Assembly: GCA_015179025.1 (NCBI GenBank)
Contig: WHUX01000052.1
Coordinates: 186,001-250,000 of the forward strand
DNA length: 64,000 nt
Reading direction: 5' to 3'
Origin: Terfezia claveryi
Lineage: Eukaryota; Ascomycota; Pezizomycetes; Pezizales; Pezizaceae
The position numbers and the translations under genes are program-made. Below are positions 22,910-35,487 of this stretch, piece after piece (within the stretch, counting starts at the first letter, position 1; each line of letters begins with the position of its first letter). A model generated the notes under the pieces. It was given only the letters and a program-made list of their open reading frames with translations. It made no database searches and was not told where the DNA came from.

Positions 22910-24604
22910 TCATAGTTCATCCGCCTTGGGTTTTCCCAGCTTACTAAGTGGACCCTTCTTCACCATGATGCTCATCACCTATGAAAGAGTGCCTTAGTAC
23001 ATATAAAAACCTGTCAAAGAAGAAAGGAACGAACCTCAAACAGAATATCAGCGGCCGCCATTGTTGTGAGTTCAGCATTTGTGTCATAAGCTGGGGCAAC
23101 TTCAACAATATCTGCACCAACAAGATTAAGTCCCTCAAGGCCCCGAAGGATGGATCTGAGCTCCCTTGTAGACCAGCCACCCGTCTCAGGAGTTCCAGTT
23201 GCAGGGGCAACTACTCGCAGGCTGGTTAGTCATAAATACGCAATAAGGTATTCCTAGAGTGAAGGACTTACAAGCGGGATCCAGGGTGTCGATATCGATT
23301 GATAGGTAAACTGGCTGCACAATCCCAACCCTTGCCAAAATCTTCTTGATGATTCCGGCGACACCAAGCGTGTCAATCTCCCGGGCTTCAACAATCTCAA
23401 ATCCGACATAACCGTCATTTTCATAATCTGAGGGGCCGGATAGGGTCGTCCTGATACCAACGTGGATGTTGCTATCATTCCTCAAAAGACCTTCTTGGGC
23501 GGCATGGTACTATCGATATTATAAGCTTAGGTCTCGCTTAGCTAGGTAGGTCTTCAAAAGGCTTCCAGTTGACTTACAAAATAGGTACCGTGATTGATGG
23601 ACGCAACCTCTGATGGTGAACCCCCAAAGACCTTCGGCTTCCAGGTATCACTGGTGGTACGTGTCAGTCAATGCCCAGAGTACATGGAGGGTCTAATCGT
23701 GCACCTACAGGTGGCTATCGAAGTGGATGACTGAAATTGGCCCATATGCCTTTTTCACGCTCCTTAGGATTGGCAATACGATGGTGTGATCCCCTCCAAG
23801 GGTGATCACTCTGGGAAGAGTACGGCCCTGTAAACTAGGGCCATCCATACGAGCATCGGTATGTGGTTTTCGCATAAGCAACGCATTATGGCCATCCTCT
23901 ATTTGCTTGATGGCGAAGGTATTATCATACCTAAGAATGGCAAGGCAGCTCAGCACAGCTCAAGCTTGATTCCAGTTACCAGGCTTGTTATTACTTACGA
24001 TGTCACCGGAATATCTCCACAGTCCAAGACCCTTGCCCAAGAATTGAAAGGATTCACGTTCATTGGGACGTTGTATCCACCACTACAAGCAGTTTGTCTC
24101 AGTATCATCAATTCAGGAGAAAAAAAAGGTCCCATACTAAAGATTAAGGCGACGGGAGCCTTGACGTATGCCGGATGGCCCGAAGCGAGCCCCAGGTCTG
24201 TATGAAGTTCCGGTATCAAAGGGTGCACCTAGGATTAACGAGCATGACATCAGTCTCTGACCTTTCTGTTACAGCTTCTTTGGTCTTTCCTTCTCACCAA
24301 GGAAGGCGATATCGAATTGCTCGATATCGGACGCGAGGCATGGCCAATATGGGAGCCGACCGAATGTCGATATTCCTGAGAAGACACTGTCTGCCTATGC
24401 ACAGCCCAGGTAGGACAGTCAGTTAAGCAAACGCATTACAGATACATTCAAACTAACTTGTGTTCCTCCGTCGCCAGGGAGTTTATTGTACCACAGGCCT
24501 GAATGTGGGCCGATGGCACTTAGTGGTGTTTGATCCCCAGAGTGTGAGTGCGCCATTGCGAATGATACACATAAGAGTAGTAACCCTGAAAGAGTTTTGA
24601 ACAT
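22910..24604 (-). CDS. Agmatinase-like ureohydrolase with signal peptide and C-terminal ADEL, nine exons
   Basis: Exons are 24604-24458, 24394-24298, 24228-24138, 24082-23999, 23930-23709, 23650-23578, 23509-23272, 23210-23035 and 22978-22910. All eight introns are GT-AG and every phase agrees, giving 398 residues. Residues 1-19 are a signal peptide (hydrophobic [14 protein letters not shown]). The ureohydrolase fold follows: [41 protein letters not shown] (His ~188), [11 protein letters not shown] (Asp211, His213, Asp215), INHGTYF, and SIDIDTLDP (Asp310, Asp312), then [10 protein letters not shown]. These residues form the two-manganese site of the arginase/agmatinase family. Agmatinase hydrolyses agmatine to putrescine and urea. 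The protein ends KADEL; ADEL is an ER-retention signal in fission yeast, so an ER-lumen location is inferred. The exact substrate is not proven by sequence. Confidence 0.9.
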
Positions 24605-27024
24605 TCTTTCAAGCCTTTGTGAAGAGAATTAATAATGTTGTGGAAGAGTCCCTCGTGGATTGTGGATTGTGGATTGAATATAATAAAGATAAATTATGGG
24701 GCCATCTCGATGTACCAGTTCATCTTTAAACATCCGATCATTCATTGCAGGTGTACTCAGAAACGCTCTCTCTCATATCCCGTTGGTCATGCTGCTTAGT
24801 ACAATTTACACATGTGTCTGATTCTAGATAACCTAGCAGCTTGTATTAGCTACACATACATCATCATCAAGGGCCATTACATCAAGAATGAGATAAGGAA
24901 TATACCCAATTGGTTTAGTCATGACAAAGGTACAATGCATGCTTCCAGGCCCGCACTGAGGGAACTTGAGATAGGAACTCTGTGGGCACAGTTTAGGTAA
25001 TATCAGTCATCCGGAGCATCGAAACTTGACGCTATTGAAGAGGAATTACAGATTAGTGGGGGGCCAGCTCTGAATGCACGATGTTCAACGTACTCGGTAG
25101 AAACTGCTGATTCCCGCCAGACTAGCTGAATTCCTGGGCAATAATTCCGCCTACGGCGAACAGGTATATAATATCGATTGAAATTAACTATTGTATGTTG
25201 ATTGGAATCTCCTGTAGCAAAGGTATCAAATAGTCTCGGCAAAGAATTCTGAGAAAAAAAGGGACCCGTACAATTCCGGCCCGTAACCAGCCTACGTAAG
25301 CTTCGGGCCCCCTCATAGTCAAATGTCCGGTAAGTTCCTATTCCACACGTGTGCTCACTAGCTTCCACAAGAAACATGTGTCAATAATGCAGGTTCTAGG
25401 CGGCTATATTCACTATATTTGACGTTAAGCATTACGAAATGATATGGTGATTGATGTCCTGAATTCCAAGACTTAGCCTCTAGATGTAAGTAATTACATA
25501 ATACTTGCACATGCCATGTGCAAGTAACATCGACCTTACTCAATGATGAACCCGGTTTATCAGCTTGCATGGAACACTGTTCTCCAATTACATACGTGGA
25601 CTCTCAGCTCATCGTTCGACTTTCACTAATATAGTCAATAAAATGCATTCTCTCCTTATCAACATACATTGCAAGACCCCGGAAACAACTTCAGTTTGTC
25701 ACAGTGCCCCGAATTGTTTACGTCAAAACGACGTCGGCGGTTCCTGTATTCCCAAGGGTGTGGTTCAGAAAAGAGACAAAAAGGAAATACTACGTATCAC
25801 TTCCATTGACCCAGCGATCGTTCCACTCCCACTCCAAGTGCATTTTATATTACATCATTTGCTTTTTTCGAGAATATTGTGCGAGAACATATTGGAGTAG
25901 TAAGTAGGTATGATAGTCCGTAATCAGCAAGCTAAGATCAAGCACAGAAACACAATCATTACTAGATATCACGCAGACTCGAGCAATTGGTTCCGATCAA
26001 ACAAAAATTCTACCACACCTTTTGACCAAACACTATAACCTTCAGACAGACCTCGCACACCCCATGCTACCCGTATTCCTCCATTTGGCACAATTTGTCC
26101 TGATATATTGATGTGCATTGGGCGATGATAACATATGCAATATGTACAATTCGCTAACTGCGGCACGATTAGATAAGGAAAAAGAATAACAACATCACGG
26201 TAAAGACTGAGGCTCCATATGTGCAGCAGCGGGGGAATGCCTGCTTGATGAGTATTCAAATGTGGGGGTTCGGTGAGAGCTCATGCCAGTCCGGCCCGGA
26301 GTCAATCCGAGTGTCATCCTGGGTTTTGCTAATTATAAGTTTACTTACGGTACCTACTCTGAATATTCCAACAGCGGCGTACAATACACACTATATCAGT
26401 GAACTACCTTACAGGGGTTCATCTTTCAACCAGAAAACGTTCAAACCACACCACATACTTCGAATATATATTAGTTAATAACGTTTACGCTGACCACGCG
26501 CACGATCGATTTACCGATTTCTTTCCCTAGAGTAAACGTAACAGAAAACCAAAAGTAAATAACTATACCCAAAACACTCCCCCCAGTGTAGGATCGATCT
26601 TGCGAATTGCCCTATGAAATTTCCAAACGGCCTCGCTAATCTATCTTTTGGTAATACTCATTACGCAACTTGTCCACGCACTTGTATACGTATACGAGTA
26701 CAAATGAACGGCAAGACTTGAAATCATGACTCAAGCCGTTGTATGATGGCATATGCATCGTCCATCCCCGTTCAGCGCGGCTGAGGAGAGACTTCCCGAT
26801 TAGGTTGTTATTTGGAGAACTTTTCTTAGCTCGGTAGACGAGACTCGCTAACTGCCACTAGCCTAGTTGAACTGCCGAGCAATCTGCACTGCCAGATCTG
26901 GTAATGACCCTGATGCATATTCACTTTCTACATGTAAACCCAAAAAACAAGGGAATAGGCCAAAGGACGCGAAATAAACACAATGATAGGTCCCCCCTAC
27001 ACTATTTACATAGGCAGATCTAAA
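24605..27024. other. Gene-free stretch
   Basis: There are no recognisable genes. The longest uninterrupted frame (124 codons, minus strand, 25003-25377) has no features I recognise and is within what chance allows. The sequence is mixed, with AT-rich patches near both ends. The first ~150 bases probably carry the agmatinase promoter. Confidence 0.5.
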
Positions 27025-28824
27025 TCAGACATCTCCTCTCTCCATTCTCTCGCCCTCATCCATCCTTTCAAAGGCTTTCCGCACCTGCTCATCCCAATTG
27101 CTCACCCACACGAGCAGATATTCAGCGACTCCCACTAGATACAATGCGATGCACTGCCCTATCCAAAGTCCCTCCAAGCCCCACTCATGATAGAAGGCGA
27201 GGTAAATTCCGAGTGGAAGTGCGCCTATTGCAAACATATCGTTAGTAACATAAAACCCAACTATGGTAGGAGTTAATACATACCGAAATAGTAGCTGATG
27301 ATATTGACCACCGCTCCAGTATGCTGCCTCCCCATTCCCCTTAGTGCACCACCACAGCTTCCATTCAACCCGTCCGCAACCTGAAACAGTGCCACGTAGG
27401 GCATCACCTTGCTTGTCAACTGGACAACCTCGATATCATCACTGAATATCTTGGCGTATACGTCCTTAACACACATCAACACTACAAAGACAGCTACCCC
27501 AGCAACGACACTGAGTGTCGCGGCGATATTAGCCGATCGTGACGCACCCCTTGCATTGCGGGCTCCGAGCAAATTTCCCACCCGGGTAGATGCAGCAACA
27601 CCAATTCCAAAAGGAATAGTATTAAGCACCTGGTCGGTGGTCATAATAACGGATTGGGACGCCAAGGGAACAGTTCCGAGGCGACCCGCTGCGAGGGCCA
27701 CAATTTCAAAAGCCCACTGCATATCTCACATTTTCATTAGCAAATTGGTAAAGCTTATCAGGAAAAGAGTTGGGAATCTCGCAATGTACACGCACCCATT
27801 CTGTTCCGACTTGGATGAAGCCCAGCGCTGCTAGTCTTGCGAATATCCCCATCTTACACAAACACTCCCTACTCCAGCCTCCCCATGCATCCCAACCTTT
27901 CACAAACCTAGCATATCCCAAAACTCCAATGAAGTTCAACCAATAGCTGATGCCTGTGGCAAGTGGTGCCCCGACCAAACCAAGGCCCCAGGTATAGACT
28001 AACAAGTAGTTCAGCGCAACGTTCAATGGAGCAGTAATGAGCAATATATAGGTTCCAGCTCCCATGATACCCTGCGCTTGGAGGTACTTTTTGACGCATT
28101 CAAAGTAGATATACCCCAGACCCCCGGGTACCAAGTACCTCAGAAACAAGGCACTATCCCTAGCCAGCTCCCCTTCCTGTCCTAACAATAGAAATAGTCG
28201 TTCAGAATTCCACCATATTATTGCCACCACAACGTACATTGCACCCAGTACCACAAAAGCTCGCTGTAGCAGTATTCCCAGCTCGAAAGGGTTTTTGCTC
28301 CCTGTAAATGAGCTGGAGCATAGAGTGTCCAGAACGGTTGTTCCTCCCAAGGCAATCAGCCATGCTGTCGACATAGCAAACATATAGGAAAATGCAGCTG
28401 TAGCAAGGTGTGCCGGTGATATCCGTCCTACTATCAGCACCGAAGCGGTCTGTAGGCTGTTTTGCAGTGCGTATGCTAATATCACCGGTATTGATGATTT
28501 GAGTAGGTAGAGAAATTCAGATACTTGCGATTCTGATTCCTCCGAGTAGATGTATGATTCCCCATCTCTGTGTGAAGACAACGACTGGGAACAAGTTTTT
28601 TTGCTGGAGTCTCGAAGAAGTGGTGTTTCCTCGCTTTCAATGAGAGTCGACTGTTCTGATGTTTCTGAATTCCGTTGACAGAAGGACGAAGGTAGCCAGG
28701 AGGATTTGTTAGATCCAAGCTCTGGCATAGCAGGATCTGAGAAGCTTCCCGGTACCGGTACTAGAGGGTTTCGAGGGCAATCTGAAGACATTGTGATCGA
28801 ATACAAGTATCTAGCACTCTCCAA
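27025..28824 (-). CDS. MATE family efflux transporter, three exons
   Basis: Exons are 28824-27796, 27716-27284 and 27224-27025; introns of 79 bases (GTGCGT donor, ATGCAG acceptor) and 59 bases (GTATGT donor, CAATAG acceptor) keep frame. The product has 553 residues. The first ~105 residues are a polar Ser-rich tail with LIESEETPLLRDS, a type of vacuolar-sorting dileucine context seen in fungal MATE proteins. About twelve hydrophobic segments follow. Typical MATE sequences are visible: SIPVILAYALQNSLQTASVLIVGRIS (as separate blocks), LATAAFSYMFA, LDTLCSSSFTG, and in the second half VIMTTDQVLNTIPFGIG and ASTRVGNLLGA. MATE proteins export organic cations or drugs by proton or sodium exchange; the substrate here is unknown. 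It resembles the yeast Erc1 type. Confidence 0.92.
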
Positions 28825-31258
28825 TCTCTGTGCAAATATATCTGTCTGCGCCGCTGTAGACCACAGTGTAAAAAATGCTCCACCACGAGGACAATATCGT
28901 AATCAGGCTGGGCATGGTATGCTTATATCTGACCATGGTTCCAGGTCGTAAATCGAGCCAGTCTCTAATCAGGCTCAAGACACCTGAATTAGCGTTTAAA
29001 ATCATGCACGAGGAATCATATACCTCACACAGCCATGGTCAATAAGTACATCTCATCGGCTCGGGTATGAAACCCCCAATTTCTTACCACAGTAGAAAGT
29101 CAGCTTTGGAACTGTTACATGATATCTTCTTTCGATGTTGAGGCCTAAGCTGTCTCGCGATCTCTCCATATCAGGAATTCCTCGAGGCTACCTACGCCAC
29201 AGTATTGGTATGGCGTTGGCTATATTGTACCTGTACTAGTATTGCTGCCTCTGGCTCCAGGCGACGGCCGGAGAATATCGGGTTACTAAGTATGTACCTA
29301 ATTAGTAACAATAACCAAATACCTATGTACCTGTTGCCCCCAGACGGATTGAGGGTATATTTCTGTGACCAAATGAGGTAAAATCTTGGGGTAATCCGCG
29401 CAATCTCCAGCCAATGATCTACAAGAAACGCGTATTCACGCGACCCTGCAGCACCTGGATTGCTGTTTCCGGAATTCCCAAACACAGTAGCTGCACGTCA
29501 TGAGAATAACCCAATTTGCGCCGGATCTTCGGTATCATGTAAAAGGAATGGTTACCGCATTATCGGAGAATGAAGACCCCGGTATTCTGCCTCGATTTGA
29601 CTGGGCTCGCTCGGTAGCTGCTCTCGTTAGGACAAGGCCAGGCCATACTGTATAATATCTCTGAATATTATTTCAATGGAGGCAATAGAGCTACCTAGGT
29701 AGACTGATCTCAGGACAGTGCTCTCGGGAGGCTCCCGGCAGCCCAGTCGGTTAAGGATACTGCCGTTACCGTTCGAATTCGTGGTTGCATAGCACAACCA
29801 TCTCCGATTAGTTACTAACACTTCACAGGCTATGTGCAGATAGTAACTCATCCTAACTGCATCATGCTTATCTCCCTCCAATTATATCTTTGCAGGTCAT
29901 CTCGGCACCTACATCCCACACTTAATAGGGCAGGCCCGGTGAGGCAGCTTCAAATCTTCAGTTTGAGATTGGCAAGCAAAGTGCCAGTGTTCGTTACGTA
30001 AAGGCAATCGTTCTGCTACAGGGTGATGAGATAGAGCTTCATCATGCCTCGGGACTGAGCACAGGGGAGAAGATAAAGCGTTCATATGTACCGTTCCCGT
30101 TTACGTTTGGTAGTCTCGTACCATTGTTGGTGCTGATGCAGACCATATGCATCGGTTAGCTAGATCTGATCTCAGAATATCATGACCGTACCTAGACCTT
30201 CTGGCCTTCCTAGTTGGAAGGATGCCATGTATGTACGCCCAATCCTCAGTCCAACTTATTTTACTCTTACCATCCTAGCGCTTCTTATTTCTTCTCTTGC
30301 ACCTGCTCTAATTGTCAATGAATACTTTCTTGAGTGCAAATCGGGCAAGTTCACTAGCGGTGTGCGTGACTTGGTAGTTACTGTGAACCTGGACATCTTG
30401 GTTGCATCGTTAGGATAAGGCTGCATACTCTAATCTGAGAGTGAAGACCCTTGTCAACCAGACCAATTGTACAGTACATTAAATCTATTGAACTCTACTG
30501 CATGGCATATGCATGTCCAGTTTAAACAGAGCAATCGAACCACGAGATGTCCCAGGATGGTAGGTATTTCTGTATTAACATACACACAATAATTAATGGA
30601 AAATAACATCCAGGAGCGATTCACGCGATCCGTAGTTAAGAATTCCCGTGAAAGAAGTCGTCATAAGCTTTCCTCGCTACCAAACTACTGGGTGCCTCCA
30701 GTCACTATGCATCAAGAGCGCCACAATTCTAGTAAGCTTCTACAATTTGGGTCATATCACCATCGATATCAATGTCTTCCATATGGACATATACAGTGTG
30801 AATTGTGATTGCAGCAGCCCACCACATGTCAAGTTTTTGGCCGTGCATTCTTCTCCATTACCTAAAGCTTCACTGCCCTATCTTCGGATAGTGAAAGGCA
30901 AGATAACATCCAATGTTTCTAGGCCTCCAAAGATCACGATATTCCGTAAAAAGCCAAGAACGGGTTAAGACAAATTGCCATATGAAGTACCCTGTCAAAT
31001 CCCAACTCCTATAGCTTGCACCCCCATCTTGTGACTGTCATCGCCACGCCCTTTTGGCAATATCAACTGAGTATCCCACTCCAAGACAGCGAATCGTGGT
31101 GTGCAAGACATCGCCATTGTAGGGGCGGCGGCTTAAACTCGCGATCCACAGCCCTAGAAAAAGTAACCCACCGACAAAACATATATCAGGATCGGTCTGG
31201 CGGTTAAGGCGATAGAAACTGGTTAACATCACCCTTCACCATTATAATCGCGCAAAGA
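28825..31258. other. Gene-free stretch between the MATE and MFS genes
   Basis: It lies between divergently transcribed transporter genes, so both promoters are within it. One 78-codon frame at 30182-30418 (+) contains a hydrophobic stretch (LTILALLISSLAPALIV) but has no start context or family that I recognise. A palindromic ACCTAGGT occurs at ~29694. Nothing else was seen. Confidence 0.5.
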
Positions 31259-33218
31259 ATGGGTGACCCGGACCCCAAGGAGATAGAGGGTGCTCAACAT
31301 GTTCATGTTCTTCCGAAAGTTCCCTCCACAGACTTCGGATTCGTCGCAGAATACCACATTGAAGTTGATAGAATTGAGTTGATTCCAATGCCAACTAGGG
31401 ACCCGCTTGACCCTGTAAATTTTTCCAAATGGGAGAAGAGGGTTATACTGGGTATGGTTATGTTCATGTCCGTACTCATTTCGCGTAGATGAACACCGGA
31501 AGCTGACATCGTCGAAAAGGTATTTCCTTTTCACTTATCTTACTACCACAACCGTTCCATCTTTTTCTCTTCTCCAAGCACAATATTCTCTGTCCTATGC
31601 CCAAGTCAATTGGACAGTTGCCATTCCCGCGTTGGGATTAGCTATCGGGCCATTATTCTGGAGTAGCTTTGCGGATATTTATGGAAGAAGAATCATAATC
31701 ATCGCTGGAACGCTCATTGCTTTCCTGGCCACCATTGGGTCAGCGGTTGCGACTAATTATGCCAATTATATGGCGAGCAGATTTTTCCAAGGCTGGGGTG
31801 TTAGTCCAGCTGCAACAGTTGGCCTGGCTGTCATAAACGAGTAAGTTGTCTTCTAAGCACAACACAAAAGGCGAAGTCTCTTATATACCTCCTTAGCCTC
31901 TTCTTCGAACATGAGCGTGGCCAAAAAGTTGGGCTGTGGGTGCTAGCCATCGATACCGGATTATTGGTGGGTCCTTTAGGTAAGTAATCCCAATACCCTT
32001 CTAATCTGTGGGCCCTTCTTTTTTTGCAGTGCAGTAGCTCACGGCGCTATGCTAGTTGGTGGTTTCATGAGCCTTGTCAGCCAACAGTGGGTAGCTTGGT
32101 TGACTGCTATCCTTTTTGGACTGCTCCTTCTTCTTGAGGTGCTCTTCTTACCTGAGACACTGTACCCCCGAAAGCATATGTTATCGCAACAACTCCCCGG
32201 TAATGAAAAGGAGTCTGAGAAATCCGCCATAACGTGTACAAAGCAACTTCCGTTCCTGAACCTTCAAAAGGTGCCTGGAGTTAATCACCCAAAGCCGTGG
32301 GATGCAGCATTGTGCTTTTTGAAGTTGTGGAGTTTCCCAAATGTGTTTGTCATTGTGTTTTCCTATTGTTTCGCCTGGTAAGCACCTAATATTGTATAGA
32401 ACACGAACCTCATTGACACGAGACAGGTATTGGTGGATTCTCTCGGTGATAACCTATTTGCCGGCGGCCTATCCTAATTACAAGCCAGAAACCCAAGGCT
32501 TATTATTTCTTGGTCTAATATTGGGGACGGTGGCTTCCGAAATCCTATGCTCTGGAGCTGTGGGTGATATCATAATGTTGAAATTCGCAAAGGCAAATGG
32601 GGGAGTAAGGTTGGCCGAATGCCGACTCTGGTTGATATATCCTTCTGTTATTTTCTCGGCGGGTATGTCTATAGACGCTGCGTGGGACTGATGCTGACAG
32701 CCGGTGAAACCTTTAGTTGGTCTTATTTTGTGGGGAATAAGTGTAGATAAGGGGTACCACTGGATAGTAGGCCAAGTAGCATTCTTCCTCTGTAAGTTCA
32801 ATCTCCGGGCTCGAGCTGGAGGAAATCTCGATTTTCTGATGAGCCTCCTCCACATTCTATAGTTGCGGCTGGTGTACAGGTTGGAAACACAGCTGTTGTT
32901 GCTTATATCGTCGACTGTTATCCTCAACATGTCATGTCTGTCGTTACATTTTACTCCGTGCTACTAAACCTCAGTGCTTTCGTCAATCCCGTGAGTTCCT
33001 TAATTCAGCGTGCTGCGGCAGACTCTAATCGATCTTTGCGCATTTAGTTCTTCATCGCCCCATGGGTTGATAAGGTCGGATATACATGGACCTTTTCCGG
33101 GCAAGCCCTTATAAGCTTAACTGTCATCATTCCAGCGACCATCATTGTTCACATATTTGGTGCGGTGTGGAAGAAGAAGCGAGGTGATCCGAGCTGGGCA
33201 GGTGCAGAACGTTCATGA
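31259..33218 (+). CDS. MFS transporter, eight exons, first exon junction doubtful
   Basis: Proposed exons are 31259-31484, 31579-31840, 31897-31979, 32038-32377, 32427-32662, 32717-32791, 32863-32990 and 33048-33218, giving 506 residues. Junctions from exon 2 onward have good GT-AG sites and agree in phase. Features are MFS: DPVNFSKWEKR before helix 1, GPLFWSSFADIYGRR (the loop 2-3 motif), ASRFFQGWG, a long central loop, and helices 7-12 ending in KKKRGDPSW. It resembles fungal drug:H+ and Hol1-like MFS groups. The exon 1-2 join is weak: the only in-frame donor that keeps helix 1 is GTAGAT, and about a dozen residues expected between helix 1 and QYSLSYAQVNW are absent. Downstream of that donor, NTGS and LTSS are readable in two different frames, so the gene may be newly broken. 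Confidence 0.75.
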
Positions 33219-33560
33219 AACGTGGTTATCATTTTAATATTTTGGTTTCCCCAAATCAGCGGCTCGCGAATCCGGCGTTCTCCCATCTTTTCTTGATCAA
33301 CGGTAATCGATTTCCCTTTCTGCGTACTATGAATCCTCTGGTTCTTTCTGAACCACGGCAATAGGGGTTATGTTTTCTCATTAGAAATTTCATTGTAATT
33401 TTAAATTGTAAAATGGAGGTTGGTATAAAGTGGATCTTTTAAACAACATACCTAGAAACTAGCAACCAATTCTCTCACGATTTTGCGAGGAAATGTCAAG
33501 TTAAGTATGGAGTATCTAAGCGACCTCCGCTAGCTATAATGGTACGTAATTTGAATGCTT

Positions 33561-33669
33561 TAAGAGTGGAGACAACTGCATAGCGTAGGAGACTAAAGGA
33601 GAGACTAAAGGAGAGGCTAGAGGAACAAAGTTCAAAACGAACCTTATAGGAGAATAATATGAGGATAAC
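33561..33669. repeat. Direct repeat, copy 1 (AGAGTGGAGAC..AGGATAA)
   Basis: It matches 34080-34216 through GCATAGCGTAGGAGACTAAA, GAGGCTAGAGGAACAAAGTT and AACGAACCTTATAGGAGAAT. This copy has a 12-base internal duplication (GAGACTAAAGGA) and lacks a ~40-base segment present in the other copy. The two copies lie 519 bases apart in the same orientation. Confidence 0.85.
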
Positions 33670-34079
33670 CTTTATAAGGTTATGAGCCCGTGCGCATGGA
33701 GCAAAAGTTCGATTCCCTGAGAGAGCGCTGGGACAAAAGGAAGGGTATTATGGATATTTACAGTAATATGAACCCTCAGCTGTAATTTTTTGTGAAAGTT
33801 TATTAGCCCTGAGGTGTTTACCAGGAGCAGTAATTGTTGATTTGATCCCTGTGTGCGGTTTGGGGGGAAGTGTGAGCGTACAATATAACTATCGGTGTCT
33901 AGGCAAACCTAGCACCAAGTGATCATGTTTTGTCCTAGCGGTTACACTCTCCAACAGTTCGAAAAAGAATGGGGTATAAAAGGGGGACTATTACATGCTC
34001 GTTTTATTTTTTACTTACTTGAAACTCTTACTGTTGGTTTCAAAGCTGTTGTGGTGCTCGGCAGTAGTTCAGGGGGAAG

Positions 34080-34216
34080 TAAGAGTGGAGACTACTGCAT
34101 AGCGTAGGAGACTAAAGGAGAGGCTAGAGGAACAAAGTTCAAGATGAACGGGAAGGCCGAATACTGTAACTTAGAGGAGATAACGAACCTTATAGGAGAA
34201 TATTAATATGAGGATA
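34080..34216. repeat. Direct repeat, copy 2
   Basis: This is the partner of 33561-33669. It has extra sequence (GGGAAGGCCGAATACTGTAA) between the AAAGTTCAA and AACGAACC blocks. Together the two could be the ends of a small terminal-repeat element or two insertions of one SINE-like unit. Confidence 0.85.
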
Positions 34217-35487
34217 AATGCTTGAGACATTTGCTTAACATAATCGGCACCGCCAAGCATAAAATGACTTTTCTTCCGCCCAACTAGGTAGTCGTCAAAC
34301 CTGGACCGATTATCTTGACAAATAATTATTGCCGGTACGGAACTCATTCCCGCTCTCTTCATTCATATGAAGTAGATATCTAGATAGGACGTTGAAATTG
34401 CTTCCTGTGTTTTGAGTGAAGTAACTCGCACGCAACGCATCTCCATGCCTTGCTTGAGGGAACTTGGATATGGTGTTGAAGTGATACACTCCCATGGCCA
34501 CATGCTCCCCCATCCGTCAGCGGAAGTGGAGGCTCAACATCACGTTATACTCCTGGACTTGCTTTATTTCTTTTTCGTAACCGCTGGTCTCCGTCCCAAA
34601 GAGGTCCCAGCAACAAAGAGACCATATTTAGCACATACACATGTTTTAGGAAAATCTGTGAAACGCATTGCAGCGGCACAACCCCATGGCTTAGCTCAGC
34701 AATAACTCCAGCCTAATGTATGCAATCTATGCTGCCGAGTAGTCCATGCCGACCAAAACGGGTAATTTAGCACATTGCTCTCGTGCCAGGAACTATCCCT
34801 ATACGTCAAAGCTCAGTAAATACATCGAGAGCAAACATCTGGGGGTCGACATTTTCAAGCAGGACAGATTTACTCGATGGCCATTCCAGTAGTCCGCATC
34901 AGCTACTCCCACGTTATTGTCGAAGATTTGTTATGCGTTCCCGTCTCTTTCCTACCCTTCTTCGATCGTTCTCCCATTCATATTCATCTCTACTCTGGCC
35001 AAACCCAAACCCACAGCAATCAACTTCCTGACATCCATATTTGCAGCAGGAGCATAGAGGTCTTGTCCCAGAACAGGGTATTTGCTCGATTGAAAAGGAT
35101 GACAAGAACGAGCAGAGTTGGCCAAATGGGAGAGCGTAGGTCTAGACCATCGTGAGTGAGGCAAGTCAAGTACGGGAAGTAGGTGTATGTCAGTATGCAA
35201 TGTCAGCTATATCGAGCGTTGCAAAGCAGAAAAGGTCATTCATTGGAACGAGAACAGTTCAATCTCTTCTGTTTCGGACTCGGAAGAATGTCACATTCGT
35301 CACGGCTGCTAGTGCGGAGATCTGGAAAGAGATAGATTTAGCACCTCCACAATAGATGTGCAGTTGAGCGAATCGATAAGCTTATTGTTGTGCGCTAATT
35401 ATGCGCGACGAATAAGCTCTGGCCTTATAAGCGCTCTGTGGAGGCCAACTAGACTAGGCCTCTTCCAACCAGACTAGCCTCTACCGA

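Noticed and set aside
25003..25377. A 124-codon minus-strand open frame
   Set aside because: It shows no domain, signal peptide or neighbouring exon. A frame of this length can arise by chance in 64 kb read in six frames.
33700..33730. Possible tRNA from AGTTCGATTCCCTGAG
   Set aside because: A box-B-like motif only; the upstream sequence does not fold into D and anticodon arms at normal spacing.
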